A stretch of DNA of 64,000 bases from Holophagae bacterium (GTDB taxonomy: Bacteria > Acidobacteriota > Holophagae > Acanthopleuribacterales > Acanthopleuribacteraceae): contig JAUIFE010000019.1 in the NCBI GenBank assembly GCA_030429565.1, positions 1-64,000 on the forward strand, written 5' to 3'. The notes under the pieces were generated by a model that was not told where the DNA came from, searched no databases, and worked only from the letters and a program-made list of their open reading frames with translations. Positions 1 to 8,737 of the stretch are shown here, one piece after another; positions within the stretch are counted from its first letter, which is position 1; every line of letters begins with the position of its first letter. Both the position numbers and the translations under genes were made by a program.

Positions 1-71
1 GCTCTTTTTGTCACCCATTGGGTAGGGTTTAATTGGTGTGGTAACTAATCATAACCTATAACAAAAAGAGC
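1..71. repeat. 11-bp inverted repeat at window edge
   Basis: GCTCTTTTTGT at 1-11 is perfectly complementary to ACAAAAAGAGC at 61-71. The 49-bp interior contains a smaller ACCCATTGGGT hairpin. The arms could form a stem ending in U/A runs (a terminator of a gene left of the window) or be the end of a small mobile repeat. The left arm touches the window edge, so its true extent cannot be seen. Confidence 0.4.
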
Positions 72-217
72 CATTTGCTATTTCTGGCGACCGTTTCACT
101 TATTAGGAATCGCTCAACTCAGGTTTTTGCCTACGTCTGTTTTGCCTCGGGTTCAGGGTGTATAGTGGGAGGTATCCTGCCAAACCACTTTTTTTGGACC
201 GCATTTTTGAGGCGATC

Positions 218-2902
218 ATGGATTTTTTTGTCAATTTGTTTAGTTCGGAGTTCATGCCGCATGGTCACTGTTACCAATGGCGTCCCGATATCCTTTGGAC
301 CCACGTCATCAGTGACGGCCTAATTACCTTCTCCTACGCGACCATTCCCGCCACCTTGGCGATGTTCACCGCCAAACGCGGGGATTTAGAGTTTCGTGGG
401 ATTTTTCTGCTTTTCGCCTCATTTATTTTGTGTTGCGGGGCGACCCACGCGCTGGAGATTTACTCCGTCTGGGAAGGCGCTTATCGATTAACCGGGTTAA
501 TGAAAGCGATTACCGCCGTGGTGTCACTGTCGACGGCGGTGGCCCTTGTCTTAATGGTGCCCAAGGCGTTGCTGATTCCCAGCCCGCAACAGTTACACGT
601 GGCCAATATTGAGTTGCGCAAGGAGTCTCAGCAACGCCTAAAGGTTGAAGCCGAGCTGGCGGAACAACGCAAGGAGCAGTTGTTTCGCACCATTGTAAGC
701 GCGATTCCGAGTGGCATGCTGTTACTCGATAAGGCAGGGCATGTGCTGCTGGCGAACCGCGCCGTAAGCCGCATTTTTGGTTTAGGCTCTTCCGAACCAA
801 CGGGCGCGGCTGTTGATGCCGTTTTTCCGGCCTGTTTCCTCGATGGATTTAATGAGAAGTTGAAACACTTTTTTGAGGGGAACGGTGATGAGGCTGATTT
901 TACCGGGATGATTTTTGAAGGCGAACGGGCGGACGGTCAGGTGATTGCCGGCAAAATGGGGTTTACACCGATTCGCTGGAAAGATGAAGACTTGGTGATC
1001 GTTAACATTGTCGATATCACCAGCAGCGTGCGTCAAAATGAAGCCATTCGCCGTAGCAATAATCGCTTCGACCGCGCCGTGGCGGGGACCGCCGAGGGAC
1101 TGTGGGAATGGGACGTCAGCAATGAGCAGGTTTGGTACTCGCCTCAGTTTTTTAAGCTGTTGGAATACGAGGCGCGCGAGGGTGGTGCGCTGGATTTTTG
1201 GTTGGACCACACCGAGCAAAGTTCGCGGGCGCGTTTGGAGCACAGTTTGCGCGGATTGTCCGAAAAAGAAGGCGAGTTCCAACAAGAACACCGCATCCGT
1301 TTGGCATCGGGTGAATACCGCTGGCTCCTAACCCGAGGTCGCGGACGCACCGACGGCAAGCATCACTTTGTGTCCGGTTCGATTTCCGACATCCACCAGC
1401 GCAAAATGATCGAAGTGGCTTTGGAGCGGCAAAACCAATTTATGGAAACCATTTTCGAAAACATCCGTCACGGAATTTTTGTGTTGGATGTGACCGAAGA
1501 TCAGGACTTAATATTTGTCGCCTTCAACAAGGCTGAAGAAGAAATGACGGGCGTGCCCTTTGAACATGCTCGTAACAAACGCGTCGAAGAGTTGGCCCCG
1601 GAATACTTTCCCCTGGAAGTGGCGCAAGAGATTCGCGCCCGTTACCAGACCTGTTTGGATCGCAATGATGTCTATGAATACACCGAGATGATTCCGATCA
1701 AGGGTCGTGAAACATGGTGGTTAACGCGATTGGCGCCGGTGTGCAATCAAACCGGCGAGATTTATCGGATTATTGGTTCGACCAGTGAAATCACGCAAAT
1801 AAAACAGCTCGAAGCGTCGGTACGGGACCGCGAGGAATACCTGCAGAAAATTATCGATTTCTCGTTGAACGGGCTATTTATCATTGATCTAAACACCTTA
1901 AAAAATACCTTTATCAATCCCTCGTTCACGCGTATTACCGGGTATCAGCGCGAAGATTTACAAGACGCCGATCTTGATTTCCAATCCCTGTTTCACCCTT
2001 CCGAGCGCGAGATTATGGAGGACCACTTCGAAGATGTGAAGCGGTCTGAGCGCGGCTCGATGATGTCGATGGAATACCGCTTTCGCCATAAACAAGGTCA
2101 CTGGATATGGTGCTTGTCGAGCAATGCTGTGTTTTCCTATGACGAGAATGGCCGGCCGCTCGAGATGATCGGGACTTTTATCGATATCACCTCAATCAAG
2201 GAAGCGGCCCAGCGCCTTCACGAATCCAATCAGGAGTTGGAACAGTTCGCCTTCGTCGCCTCCCACGATTTACGCGAGCCCTTGCGCAAGGTTAAATCGT
2301 TTGCGCAGCTAATAAAGAAACGTTATGCCGACGGTTTGCCGGAAAAAGCGCTCGATTACTTTACGCGCATGATGTCGGCGACCGAACGCATGGATCGCCT
2401 GATTGAGGATTTGCTGAGCCTTTCCCGTGTTGCAACCAATGCACGCGAGTTCTCAAACCACGCATTGGACGACATTTTGGATACCGTGCTGCAGGATTTG
2501 GATATCGTGATTCGCCGCAAGCAAGCAGTCATCCAGCGCGAACCTTTGCCCGCGATTAACTGTGACGAAAGTCAGATCTACCAACTGTTCACCAACCTAA
2601 TCAACAATTCATTGAAGTACGTCGACGAGCAGCGTTTGCCCTCTATTTACATTCGCGCAGTGTCTGAGTCTGAAAGTTTTGTGATTCTTGAACTAAAAGA
2701 CAATGGCATCGGGTTTGAACAAAAGGATGCCGAACAGATTTTTGGGATTTTTAAACGGCTCCATGGTCGTGATGCTTATACCGGCAGCGGTATTGGTCTT
2801 GCCATTTGCCGGAAAATCGTTGATCGCCACAATGGCACTATCCGAGCTTTTGGGGTACCGAACCAAGGTGCCCGATTTGAAATTCGTTTGCCGGTCCATT
2901 AG
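218..2902 (+). CDS. Ethylene-receptor-like multi-PAS sensor histidine kinase
   Basis: Membrane sensor kinase of 894 aa. Residues 1-125 are three hydrophobic helices matching the ETR1/SynEtr1 ethylene-binding domain. They keep the SD..I..SY..IP signature (D33, Y40, P44) and the copper-ligand motif CGATH (C73, H77). Four PAS/PAC domains follow (about 150-275, 280-395, 405-530, 540-665), then HisKA with phospho-acceptor H683 in SHDLREP, and HATPase_c with an N-box near residue 794 and GxGIGL-type boxes near the end. I chose ATG 218 because GAGG lies 5 bases upstream; an in-frame GTG at 158 has no ribosome site. The response regulator begins 12 bases downstream, so the two form an operon. The ligand is inferred from motifs; oxygen- or redox-sensing by the PAS domains is also possible. 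Confidence 0.9.
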   Translation: MDFFVNLFSSEFMPHGHCYQWRPDILWTHVISDGLITFSYATIPATLAMFTAKRGDLEFRGIFLLFASFILCCGATHALEIYSVWEGAYRLTGLMKAITAVVSLSTAVALVLMVPKALLIPSPQQLHVANIELRKESQQRLKVEAELAEQRKEQLFRTIVSAIPSGMLLLDKAGHVLLANRAVSRIFGLGSSEPTGAAVDAVFPACFLDGFNEKLKHFFEGNGDEADFTGMIFEGERADGQVIAGKMGFTPIRWKDEDLVIVNIVDITSSVRQNEAIRRSNNRFDRAVAGTAEGLWEWDVSNEQVWYSPQFFKLLEYEAREGGALDFWLDHTEQSSRARLEHSLRGLSEKEGEFQQEHRIRLASGEYRWLLTRGRGRTDGKHHFVSGSISDIHQRKMIEVALERQNQFMETIFENIRHGIFVLDVTEDQDLIFVAFNKAEEEMTGVPFEHARNKRVEELAPEYFPLEVAQEIRARYQTCLDRNDVYEYTEMIPIKGRETWWLTRLAPVCNQTGEIYRIIGSTSEITQIKQLEASVRDREEYLQKIIDFSLNGLFIIDLNTLKNTFINPSFTRITGYQREDLQDADLDFQSLFHPSEREIMEDHFEDVKRSERGSMMSMEYRFRHKQGHWIWCLSSNAVFSYDENGRPLEMIGTFIDITSIKEAAQRLHESNQELEQFAFVASHDLREPLRKVKSFAQLIKKRYADGLPEKALDYFTRMMSATERMDRLIEDLLSLSRVATNAREFSNHALDDILDTVLQDLDIVIRRKQAVIQREPLPAINCDESQIYQLFTNLINNSLKYVDEQRLPSIYIRAVSESESFVILELKDNGIGFEQKDAEQIFGIFKRLHGRDAYTGSGIGLAICRKIVDRHNGTIRAFGVPNQGARFEIRLPVH

Positions 2903-2913
2903 GAGGAAGGCCC

Positions 2914-3378
2914 ATGACTGCACCCATTAAACCCATTCTCATTCTAATGGCCGATGACGACAAAGACGATTGTTTGCTGGCCAAAGACGCGCTCGAAGAA
3001 AGCCGCCTGCGCAATCCGATTCGCTTCGTTCACGACGGCGTCGAACTTTTGGATTATCTGCATCAACGTGGTGCGTTTGCCGACGCGGAAGCGAATCCTC
3101 GACCGGGACTCATTTTGTTGGACCTCAACATGCCGCGCATGGATGGTCGAACCGCGCTTGCCCACATTAAAAAAGATCCTGAGCTGCGTTTGATCCCGGT
3201 CGTCGTTTTAACCACCTCGAAACAAGAACAAGACGTGTTGAGGACCTACAATCTGGGTGCCAACTCATTTATTACCAAGCCGGTGGAGTTCGACGATTTG
3301 GTTCACATCATGAAAGTACTCGGCGAGTACTGGTTTTCCATTGTGCGATTAAGTGACCAGCCGCCGCCAATCCTTTGA
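2914..3378 (+). CDS. Rcp1-like single-domain response regulator
   Basis: CheY-type receiver of 154 aa with no output domain. It has the acidic pocket DDD near residues 14-16, phospho-acceptor D70 in LLDLNMP, switch residues T100/T101 and K122 in the KP motif. The VHDGVELLDYLHQRG stretch and the overall length match the Rcp1 family that partners phytochrome-like kinases with the SHDLREP type of HisKA domain. A good ribosome site (AGGAGG) precedes ATG 2914. It is co-transcribed with the upstream kinase and ends 1 base before the convergent bat operon, with no terminator visible between them. It probably acts through protein-protein contact rather than DNA binding. Confidence 0.92.
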   Translation: MTAPIKPILILMADDDKDDCLLAKDALEESRLRNPIRFVHDGVELLDYLHQRGAFADAEANPRPGLILLDLNMPRMDGRTALAHIKKDPELRLIPVVVLTTSKQEQDVLRTYNLGANSFITKPVEFDDLVHIMKVLGEYWFSIVRLSDQPPPIL

Positions 3379-3379
3379 T

Positions 3380-4111
3380 TCAAATGCGTTCAAGTGCGCT
3401 TTGGGGAACCCAGCCGTTGTGACCGTTGGCAAGGCGGATTCGGTACCAGCCCGGTGTTTCGTCCAAAATGAGGCAGCGAATACCCTCGTGGAGTTCGAAG
3501 TTGACCTGTTCACGTGTTTGTGGACCGGCCAAGACCGCGACTTCCTCAGCTAGGATGACCGCGAAATCTTCGCGCACCAATTGGCGATGTTGCAAGAAGG
3601 CGGTGCCCATGAGAAACAAGCCGCTGAGCGCGGTGACGACCAGTACGTAGCCGACCCACTTGCCGCTATGGGGTCGTGCGATGATCAGCATGGAGGCTGC
3701 CCCGGCCAACAAAAGTGCGACCAAACCGCTCCAAAAAACGACCGGGTAGGGCAGGCGTTGCCAGATGAAGTTGATGTGTTCCAGAAAAGCTTCATCTTCG
3801 TTTTCGATGATGGGATCGACCCGTGTTTGGTTGGCGATTTCAAGGTTGTTATTGATGTCGGGATCGCCTGGCAGGTAGCGTTGCGCACGGTAGTAATGGA
3901 GAATCGCTTTCCCGAGGTTTTCGTTTTTGAAGTAGGCGTTGCCCAAGTTGAAATGGACTTTGCCGTTACCGCCGCCTGCGCTCAGAATCGCCTCGTAGTG
4001 GTTTACTGCCTGGGTCCACTGTTCTTGCTGGTAGGCCTCATTGCCTTGCTGCCACCGTTCGGTCGGGGTGGCGCTGTTCCACATGAAACACAGCCATAGC
4101 GCGAGCGTCAT
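3380..4111 (-). CDS. batE: BatE-like TPR/SH3 membrane protein
   Basis: Last gene of the bat operon, 243 aa. An N-terminal signal or anchor is followed by TPR repeats (about residues 18-95, with the HFNLGNAYFKNENLGKAI repeat core). Two transmembrane helices lie near 125-147 and 152-170, then a C-terminal bacterial SH3-like domain ending GHNGWVPQSALERI. This TPR-TM-TM-SH3 order is the BatE arrangement. It probably scaffolds the VWA proteins BatA/BatB at the inner membrane and samples the periplasm through SH3. ATG 4111 overlaps the batD stop by ATGA, so translation is coupled. Confidence 0.8.
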   Translation of the reverse strand: MTLALWLCFMWNSATPTERWQQGNEAYQQEQWTQAVNHYEAILSAGGGNGKVHFNLGNAYFKNENLGKAILHYYRAQRYLPGDPDINNNLEIANQTRVDPIIENEDEAFLEHINFIWQRLPYPVVFWSGLVALLLAGAASMLIIARPHSGKWVGYVLVVTALSGLFLMGTAFLQHRQLVREDFAVILAEEVAVLAGPQTREQVNFELHEGIRCLILDETPGWYRIRLANGHNGWVPQSALERI

Positions 4112-5886
4112 GCCATCACCTCTTCACAGTGTTTTATTGCTTTGTTGGCGCGTTCCAGCAGGGGTTCGCGTGCGCTTTCGCCGCCGGCAAAACGCGCCAT
4201 CTCCAGCGCTTCGACACACTCGGCAACCGCTTCATAAGCGGCCAGATCATGGCCCGCCCGTTCGAAGGCGTTGCGGATCACCTCTAGGCTAATGCCTTGA
4301 GCGGGACGGTCCCACTTATCACCGAAGAAGGTGAGCATGGCGTCTTGCAGGCCTGCATAAAAGGCTTCGCCGGTCGTGTTTTTAAGCGTGGCCAACTTCT
4401 TCTGAAACTGTTTGTAGGCGAAGCGGCCGCGGTTGGCCTGCTGGAAAGCCACTCCGCGACGCCGCAAGCTCAGCCCCAAAAACAACAGTAGATCCGCGAT
4501 GAGTACCGCCCCGGTGACCTGAGCCAAGATCAGTGGTGAGCTGGGTTCCGGTTGGGCCTCAACCGAACCCAAGTCGCCCAGCTTGATGTAACTGAGGTTC
4601 TGTTCGGCGACGATTTTGCCGCGTTCGCGGTTGCTCGTGAGCTGTCCGCCACCGAGCACCTCACCGGGGAGAACCTGGATGGTCAGTTCTTTTTCATCGG
4701 TGGTGCGGTAGGTTTTTTTCTCCGGGTCGAAGAAACTGAGACGCGGGAGGGCGATCTTTTGTTCGCCGGCATTTTTGGGAACCAGGGCGTAAACCCAGCT
4801 TTTGCGAACAATCAAGCCTTCTTTTTTATCGGTGGTCGGCGTCCCACCGGGATAAATCTCAAAATTGCGCTTGAGGTAGTCGAGGGCAAAGTCGCGCACC
4901 GCGGTGAAGTTGCCGTTGCCTTCAACGATCAATTTAAGCGAGAGTGACTCGCCTTGCTTGAGTTCGTTTTTATCGAGTTCGCCTTTTAGGGTGAACGCGC
5001 CGACCAAATTGTCGAAGTCGGCCGGTTTACCTTGATCGGGGAGGGGTTTGATGACGAGTTTAAGCGGGTTCGTGAAGCGTTCGACTGATTGCTGGTTGGC
5101 GAAGAAGCTGCGACCGACTTGAACATTGAGATTGAAGCGGGTCGGTTTAATGTCGTAGGTGCCGGTTTTGTTGGCGTAAAGCATGCGTTCGGCGAGGGTG
5201 TCGACTTGGTAGCGTTTATTGTCGCGAATGACCGTGTCTTGCCAGGTTTCGCGATCAATGTCTTCCACCCAGAAGTCGGTGAAATCCGGCAAGTCCATTG
5301 AGGAACCGTTGCCGTTGATATTGAGCCCCTGAGTGCGGAAGACTTTGATTGACAAGGGGATTGCTTCGCCAACGTAATATTCGGTGCGCGGTGTGACCAT
5401 TTCCGTAAAGATTTCGTGTTGAACGCGTTCGCGCGGAACCTGTTCGCCAAAGGATTCCCAGGGCGAGGCGCGGCGGCGCGCTTGCGGCACATTCGTTACC
5501 TGATCACCGACATTAATTTTGACCGCAGTGCTGGCGTACGTTTTGTCGCCGACTTGAACCGTTTGGCTGGGAAAGGTATGACGCCCTTTGGCTTGGGGTC
5601 GCAGGTAATAAGTGTAGCTCTGTACGCTGCTGACGGCGCCGTTGACGATCGATGTTTGAAACGAGGTGCTGGGTTGGGATTGGATCAGCTTAAAGGTGCC
5701 GCCGTCGAAGCCGTTTGGAAAGGTCGGCGCGCGCCCGCTCGGGCCGTTGGTGATGCTGATTTCGAACTTCACCGTTTCGTTGATGCCGACTTCGCGCGGA
5801 CTGACGTTCATGGTGACCTTGGGATCTTGCGCCCAAAGGGTCGCCGTCCACAATCCCAGCCATAAAATGTGTTTTGCGCTTGTCAT
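4108..5886 (-). CDS. batD: BatD oxygen-tolerance family protein
   Basis: Exported membrane protein of 592 aa. A signal peptide (MTSAKHILWLGLWTATLWA) leads into a long beta-rich periplasmic region starting KVTMNVSPREVGINETV, typical of the BatD family. A single transmembrane helix lies near residues 465-485, with a cytoplasmic helical tail. An upstream in-frame ATG would add a basic, non-signal extension. ATG 5886 is preferred because AAGGA lies 8 bases upstream and the signal peptide then begins the protein. It starts 2 bases after the batC stop and overlaps batE by 4. It presumably forms the periplasmic part of the MoxR-Bat complex; its exact function in this family is unknown. Confidence 0.85.
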   Translation of the reverse strand: MTSAKHILWLGLWTATLWAQDPKVTMNVSPREVGINETVKFEISITNGPSGRAPTFPNGFDGGTFKLIQSQPSTSFQTSIVNGAVSSVQSYTYYLRPQAKGRHTFPSQTVQVGDKTYASTAVKINVGDQVTNVPQARRRASPWESFGEQVPRERVQHEIFTEMVTPRTEYYVGEAIPLSIKVFRTQGLNINGNGSSMDLPDFTDFWVEDIDRETWQDTVIRDNKRYQVDTLAERMLYANKTGTYDIKPTRFNLNVQVGRSFFANQQSVERFTNPLKLVIKPLPDQGKPADFDNLVGAFTLKGELDKNELKQGESLSLKLIVEGNGNFTAVRDFALDYLKRNFEIYPGGTPTTDKKEGLIVRKSWVYALVPKNAGEQKIALPRLSFFDPEKKTYRTTDEKELTIQVLPGEVLGGGQLTSNRERGKIVAEQNLSYIKLGDLGSVEAQPEPSSPLILAQVTGAVLIADLLLFLGLSLRRRGVAFQQANRGRFAYKQFQKKLATLKNTTGEAFYAGLQDAMLTFFGDKWDRPAQGISLEVIRNAFERAGHDLAAYEAVAECVEALEMARFAGGESAREPLLERANKAIKHCEEVMA

Positions 5887-5888
5887 GA

Positions 5889-6719
5889 CTACCAATCCTT
5901 TGCTTTTGGTGGATGTTTGCCGATTTTGCGTTTTTGATAATCTTTTTGCTGTTGTTTCTCTTGCTCGGCGAGGGCTTCGAAAATGTGGTCTTTCCACTCT
6001 TCAATTTCTTTTTGTTTCTGATCCTTGGGGCGATCAGGCCGCGACTCGTCCTCTTCTTCCAGTTTACGTGCTTCGTCGGGCAGTTGGTCCTCGTCTTCCA
6101 TCCCTTGCTGTTTCCCTTGCGGGGTGTTCTCGTCGATTTTGGAACCCTTTTCCTGTTTGGCCTTTTCCTGTTGTTCCTGTTCCTGGTGCGGCAGGTTGGG
6201 TTGCGGTGCCTGTTCCGAATCGTCCGATTGCTGTTGTTGCTGGTCTTTGTTTTCCTGTTGCTGCTGTTGCTGCTGCTGTTGCTGTTGTTTTAGACCGCGC
6301 AAGGCCAGCTCAAGGTTGCGTTTGGCATCGATATCGTCGGGATTACGGCGCAGGTAATCGATATAACTTTTGATTGCATCTTGGAACTCACTGTCGCGCA
6401 TGTGCAGGTTCCCTTTGTTGAAACGGGCCCGTTTTTGCGCTTCACTTTCGCCGCCACGCATCGCTTTATTGAAGAATTCAGTCGCTTTTTCCTTGTCGCC
6501 TAACTTGGCGAAGGTATTGCCCAAGTTGTAAGCAATGGTGGGGTCGTTGGGATGGGCTTCGTGGAGTTGTTGGTACTTCTCCAGCGCCGCTTCGTAATCG
6601 CCCTGTTCGAACAGGCGATTGGCTTCGTTGTTGGTCAGCGGTGTTTGGCGGTCCAGCCAATCGTCGGCTTGCAATGAGCCGCCTACCAAGCAAGCGATCA
6701 GGAGCAGGGTGCGTTTCAT
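5889..6719 (-). CDS. batC: BatC-like TPR protein with polyglutamine tract
   Basis: Secreted TPR protein of 276 aa. A signal peptide (about 1-18) is followed by TPR repeats over residues 28-140 (EANRLFEQGDYEAALEKY; PTIAYNLGNTFAKLGDKEKA). A run of about twelve glutamines follows, then a Gln/Glu/Lys-rich, highly charged tail. The run is encoded by mixed CAG/CAA codons at about 6253-6292, so replication slippage is less likely than in a pure repeat. ATG 6719 overlaps the batB stop (ATGA). The charged tail may bind the VWA partners or stay disordered in the periplasm. Confidence 0.8.
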   Translation of the reverse strand: MKRTLLLIACLVGGSLQADDWLDRQTPLTNNEANRLFEQGDYEAALEKYQQLHEAHPNDPTIAYNLGNTFAKLGDKEKATEFFNKAMRGGESEAQKRARFNKGNLHMRDSEFQDAIKSYIDYLRRNPDDIDAKRNLELALRGLKQQQQQQQQQQQENKDQQQQQSDDSEQAPQPNLPHQEQEQQEKAKQEKGSKIDENTPQGKQQGMEDEDQLPDEARKLEEEDESRPDRPKDQKQKEIEEWKDHIFEALAEQEKQQQKDYQKRKIGKHPPKAKDW

Positions 6720-7750
6720 CCTTGTACCTCCTGGGTGCGGCGCAGTTTCTTGAAGCTGCGATGGCCGAGGCTGTAGGCGCCGGTCAGAAAGGCCAAGGCA
6801 ATCAGCAAGGGAATCTGAAAACGATCTTCCATGGTCTGGCTGCGTTTGGAGCTAAATTCAGCTTCTTGCGCTTGAGTCAGCGATTTATAAATTTGGCTCA
6901 GTTCAATGCCGGCTTCGGAAATGCGGTAATAATCACCGCCGCCCTTTTGGGCGATTGCCTGCAAGCCGGCTTCATCGAGCTGCGAAAAGACAATGTGGCC
7001 CTGGCGATCCGTTTTGTAGATTATTTCGCCGTTTTTCTCACCTTCGGGAATGCGCGCACCGGATTTGGTGGGATTGCCAATGCCGATGGTAAACACTGTG
7101 ATGCCGTTATTGTGTGCGGCCTCAACCGCTTGCAGCGGATCGCCTTCGTGATTTTCGCCGTCGCTAAAGACGACCAAAACCCGTTGGGCGGTTGATTTGG
7201 CGCGCGTAAAAATCCGGTCGGCTTCGCGGACGGCCGACGGAATGTCGGTCCCGGGGTCGGTAATAATCCCTGGCTCCAAGCTTTCGAGAAACACCCGTAC
7301 CGAACCGTAATCCAAGGTGAGTGGGCAGTAGGTAAAGGCGCTGCCCGCAAAAGCGATCAACCCGACCCGGTCGCCTTCCAGCAGGTTGAGGAACTTGTCG
7401 ACTTGCTGGCGTGCACGTGCCATCCGACTGGGGGAAACATCATCGGCACCCATCGACGCCGAAACATCGACGGCCACAAGAATATCGATCCCACGCGCTT
7501 TGGCTTCTTCGAGTTTGGTGCCCCATTGCGGGCGCGCCGCCGCCAGCACCAAAAACAAGGTGCCCAGGCTCAAAAACACTGTGTAGAGCAAGCGGCGTTC
7601 AAAGCCGGCGCCCATGACCATGCCCGGTTTTTCGTTAACCGTCATGGCCGCAAGCTGGTTTTTGCGTTTGCGTTCCGCGTAAATGAAGACCCCGATTAGG
7701 GTGGGGACCAGCAGCAGCAGGTAAAGCAAGTTGGGTTCGGCGAATCTCAT
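6716..7750 (-). CDS. batB: BatB von Willebrand factor A membrane protein
   Basis: 344 aa with two N-terminal transmembrane helices (about 7-25 and 54-72), a VWA domain (about 88-270) and a C-terminal helix near 310-330. The metal-ion-dependent adhesion site begins DVSASM (D95, S97, S99) and is complete enough to bind Mg2+. AGGA lies 7 bases before ATG 7750. It follows batA by 27 bases. Together with BatA it is expected to form the membrane-anchored VWA pair acted on by the MoxR ATPase. Confidence 0.88.
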   Translation of the reverse strand: MRFAEPNLLYLLLLVPTLIGVFIYAERKRKNQLAAMTVNEKPGMVMGAGFERRLLYTVFLSLGTLFLVLAAARPQWGTKLEEAKARGIDILVAVDVSASMGADDVSPSRMARARQQVDKFLNLLEGDRVGLIAFAGSAFTYCPLTLDYGSVRVFLESLEPGIITDPGTDIPSAVREADRIFTRAKSTAQRVLVVFSDGENHEGDPLQAVEAAHNNGITVFTIGIGNPTKSGARIPEGEKNGEIIYKTDRQGHIVFSQLDEAGLQAIAQKGGGDYYRISEAGIELSQIYKSLTQAQEAEFSSKRSQTMEDRFQIPLLIALAFLTGAYSLGHRSFKKLRRTQEVQG

Positions 7751-7777
7751 TGAAAGGTCCTCGCGTTCGTCACAGGG

Positions 7778-8737
7778 TTAGGGCACTTTACGGCAAAGTA
7801 CCTGGTTGAGAAAGACTTCGAGCAATAAAAGCGCCGCACCGCTCCACAGAAACCAAGGGAAAAGTTCGTCCCACATGGTGTAGTTGCGCACGGTTACTTC
7901 GCTTTTTTCCATTTGATCAATTTCCGCGTAGACCCGTTCCAGGTCGGCCAACGAGCGGGAGCGGAAGAAGCGACCGCCGGTTGATTCGGCGATTTGACGC
8001 ATCAGTTCCTCGTTGACATCGGTCTGATTCGGCGTCCCGAAACCGATGGTGTAGACCTTTACCCCTTCGCTTTTGGCGATGTCGGCGGCACTGGCCGGGG
8101 CCACGTTGCCGGCGGTGTTGTCACCGTCGGTCAAAAGGATGACGATCTTCGATTTGGCGTCGCTTTTTTTCAGGCGGCCGACGGCGGTTGCCAAGGCGTT
8201 GCCGATAGCGGTGCGCCGCAATTCCTCGGGGAACAATTCCATCGAGATCTCTTCCAGCGCGGTTTGCATCAGGGCGTAGTCCACGGTGAGCGGGCAGCGG
8301 GTTAGGCTGTAGGTACCGAAAGCGATCAACGCCATACGGTCGGTTTGGCGCCGATCGATGAACCCGGACATGACCTGTTTGGCCGCCTCGAGCCGAGAAA
8401 TAGCGCGGCGGCCATCGCTCATGTCGCGTTGCGCCATGGTACCCGACACGTCCAAAACCAGCGCGATATCGACGGCATAGGTGTTGATTTCCTGCAGTTC
8501 TTGACCGGCCTGAGGTCTTGCCAGGGCGATGACCAGCAGCACCAGCGCCGGGTAGCGCAGCCAGTGAATGTGCGGCGAAAGTCGTGCTCGAAAACTGGGC
8601 GGAATATTTTTCAGATACGGCCCACCACTAAACAGCAACGAGGCACGGCCGCGCCGATTGCCCCATAAACGCCACGCCAACAGCAGCGGCGGGACGATCA
8701 ACAAAAGCAAAAACCAAGGGTTAGCCAACTGCCACAT
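7778..8737 (-). CDS. batA: BatA von Willebrand factor A membrane protein
   Basis: 319 aa with two N-terminal transmembrane helices (about 7-22 and 60-74), a VWA domain (about 88-275) with MIDAS motif DVSGT (D96, S98, T100), and a C-terminal transmembrane segment. ATG 8737 has GGAGG 6 bases upstream. A TTG two codons earlier is less likely. It overlaps the 3' end of the preceding gene by 17 bases, showing tight coupling. It is a paralogue of the following batB, as is usual for the family. Confidence 0.88.
   Translation of the reverse strand: MWQLANPWFLLLLIVPPLLLAWRLWGNRRGRASLLFSGGPYLKNIPPSFRARLSPHIHWLRYPALVLLVIALARPQAGQELQEINTYAVDIALVLDVSGTMAQRDMSDGRRAISRLEAAKQVMSGFIDRRQTDRMALIAFGTYSLTRCPLTVDYALMQTALEEISMELFPEELRRTAIGNALATAVGRLKKSDAKSKIVILLTDGDNTAGNVAPASAADIAKSEGVKVYTIGFGTPNQTDVNEELMRQIAESTGGRFFRSRSLADLERVYAEIDQMEKSEVTVRNYTMWDELFPWFLWSGAALLLLEVFLNQVLCRKVP

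Noticed and set aside
158..217. Longer start of the ethylene-receptor-like kinase at GTG 158
   Set aside because: No ribosome site, and the added residues have no signal or domain features; ATG 218 has GAGG at good spacing.
6253..6292. Polyglutamine-coding tract in batC as a slippage-prone repeat
   Set aside because: Codons are mixed CAG/CAA, not a pure repeat, so phase variation is unlikely; it is simply a Gln-rich linker.
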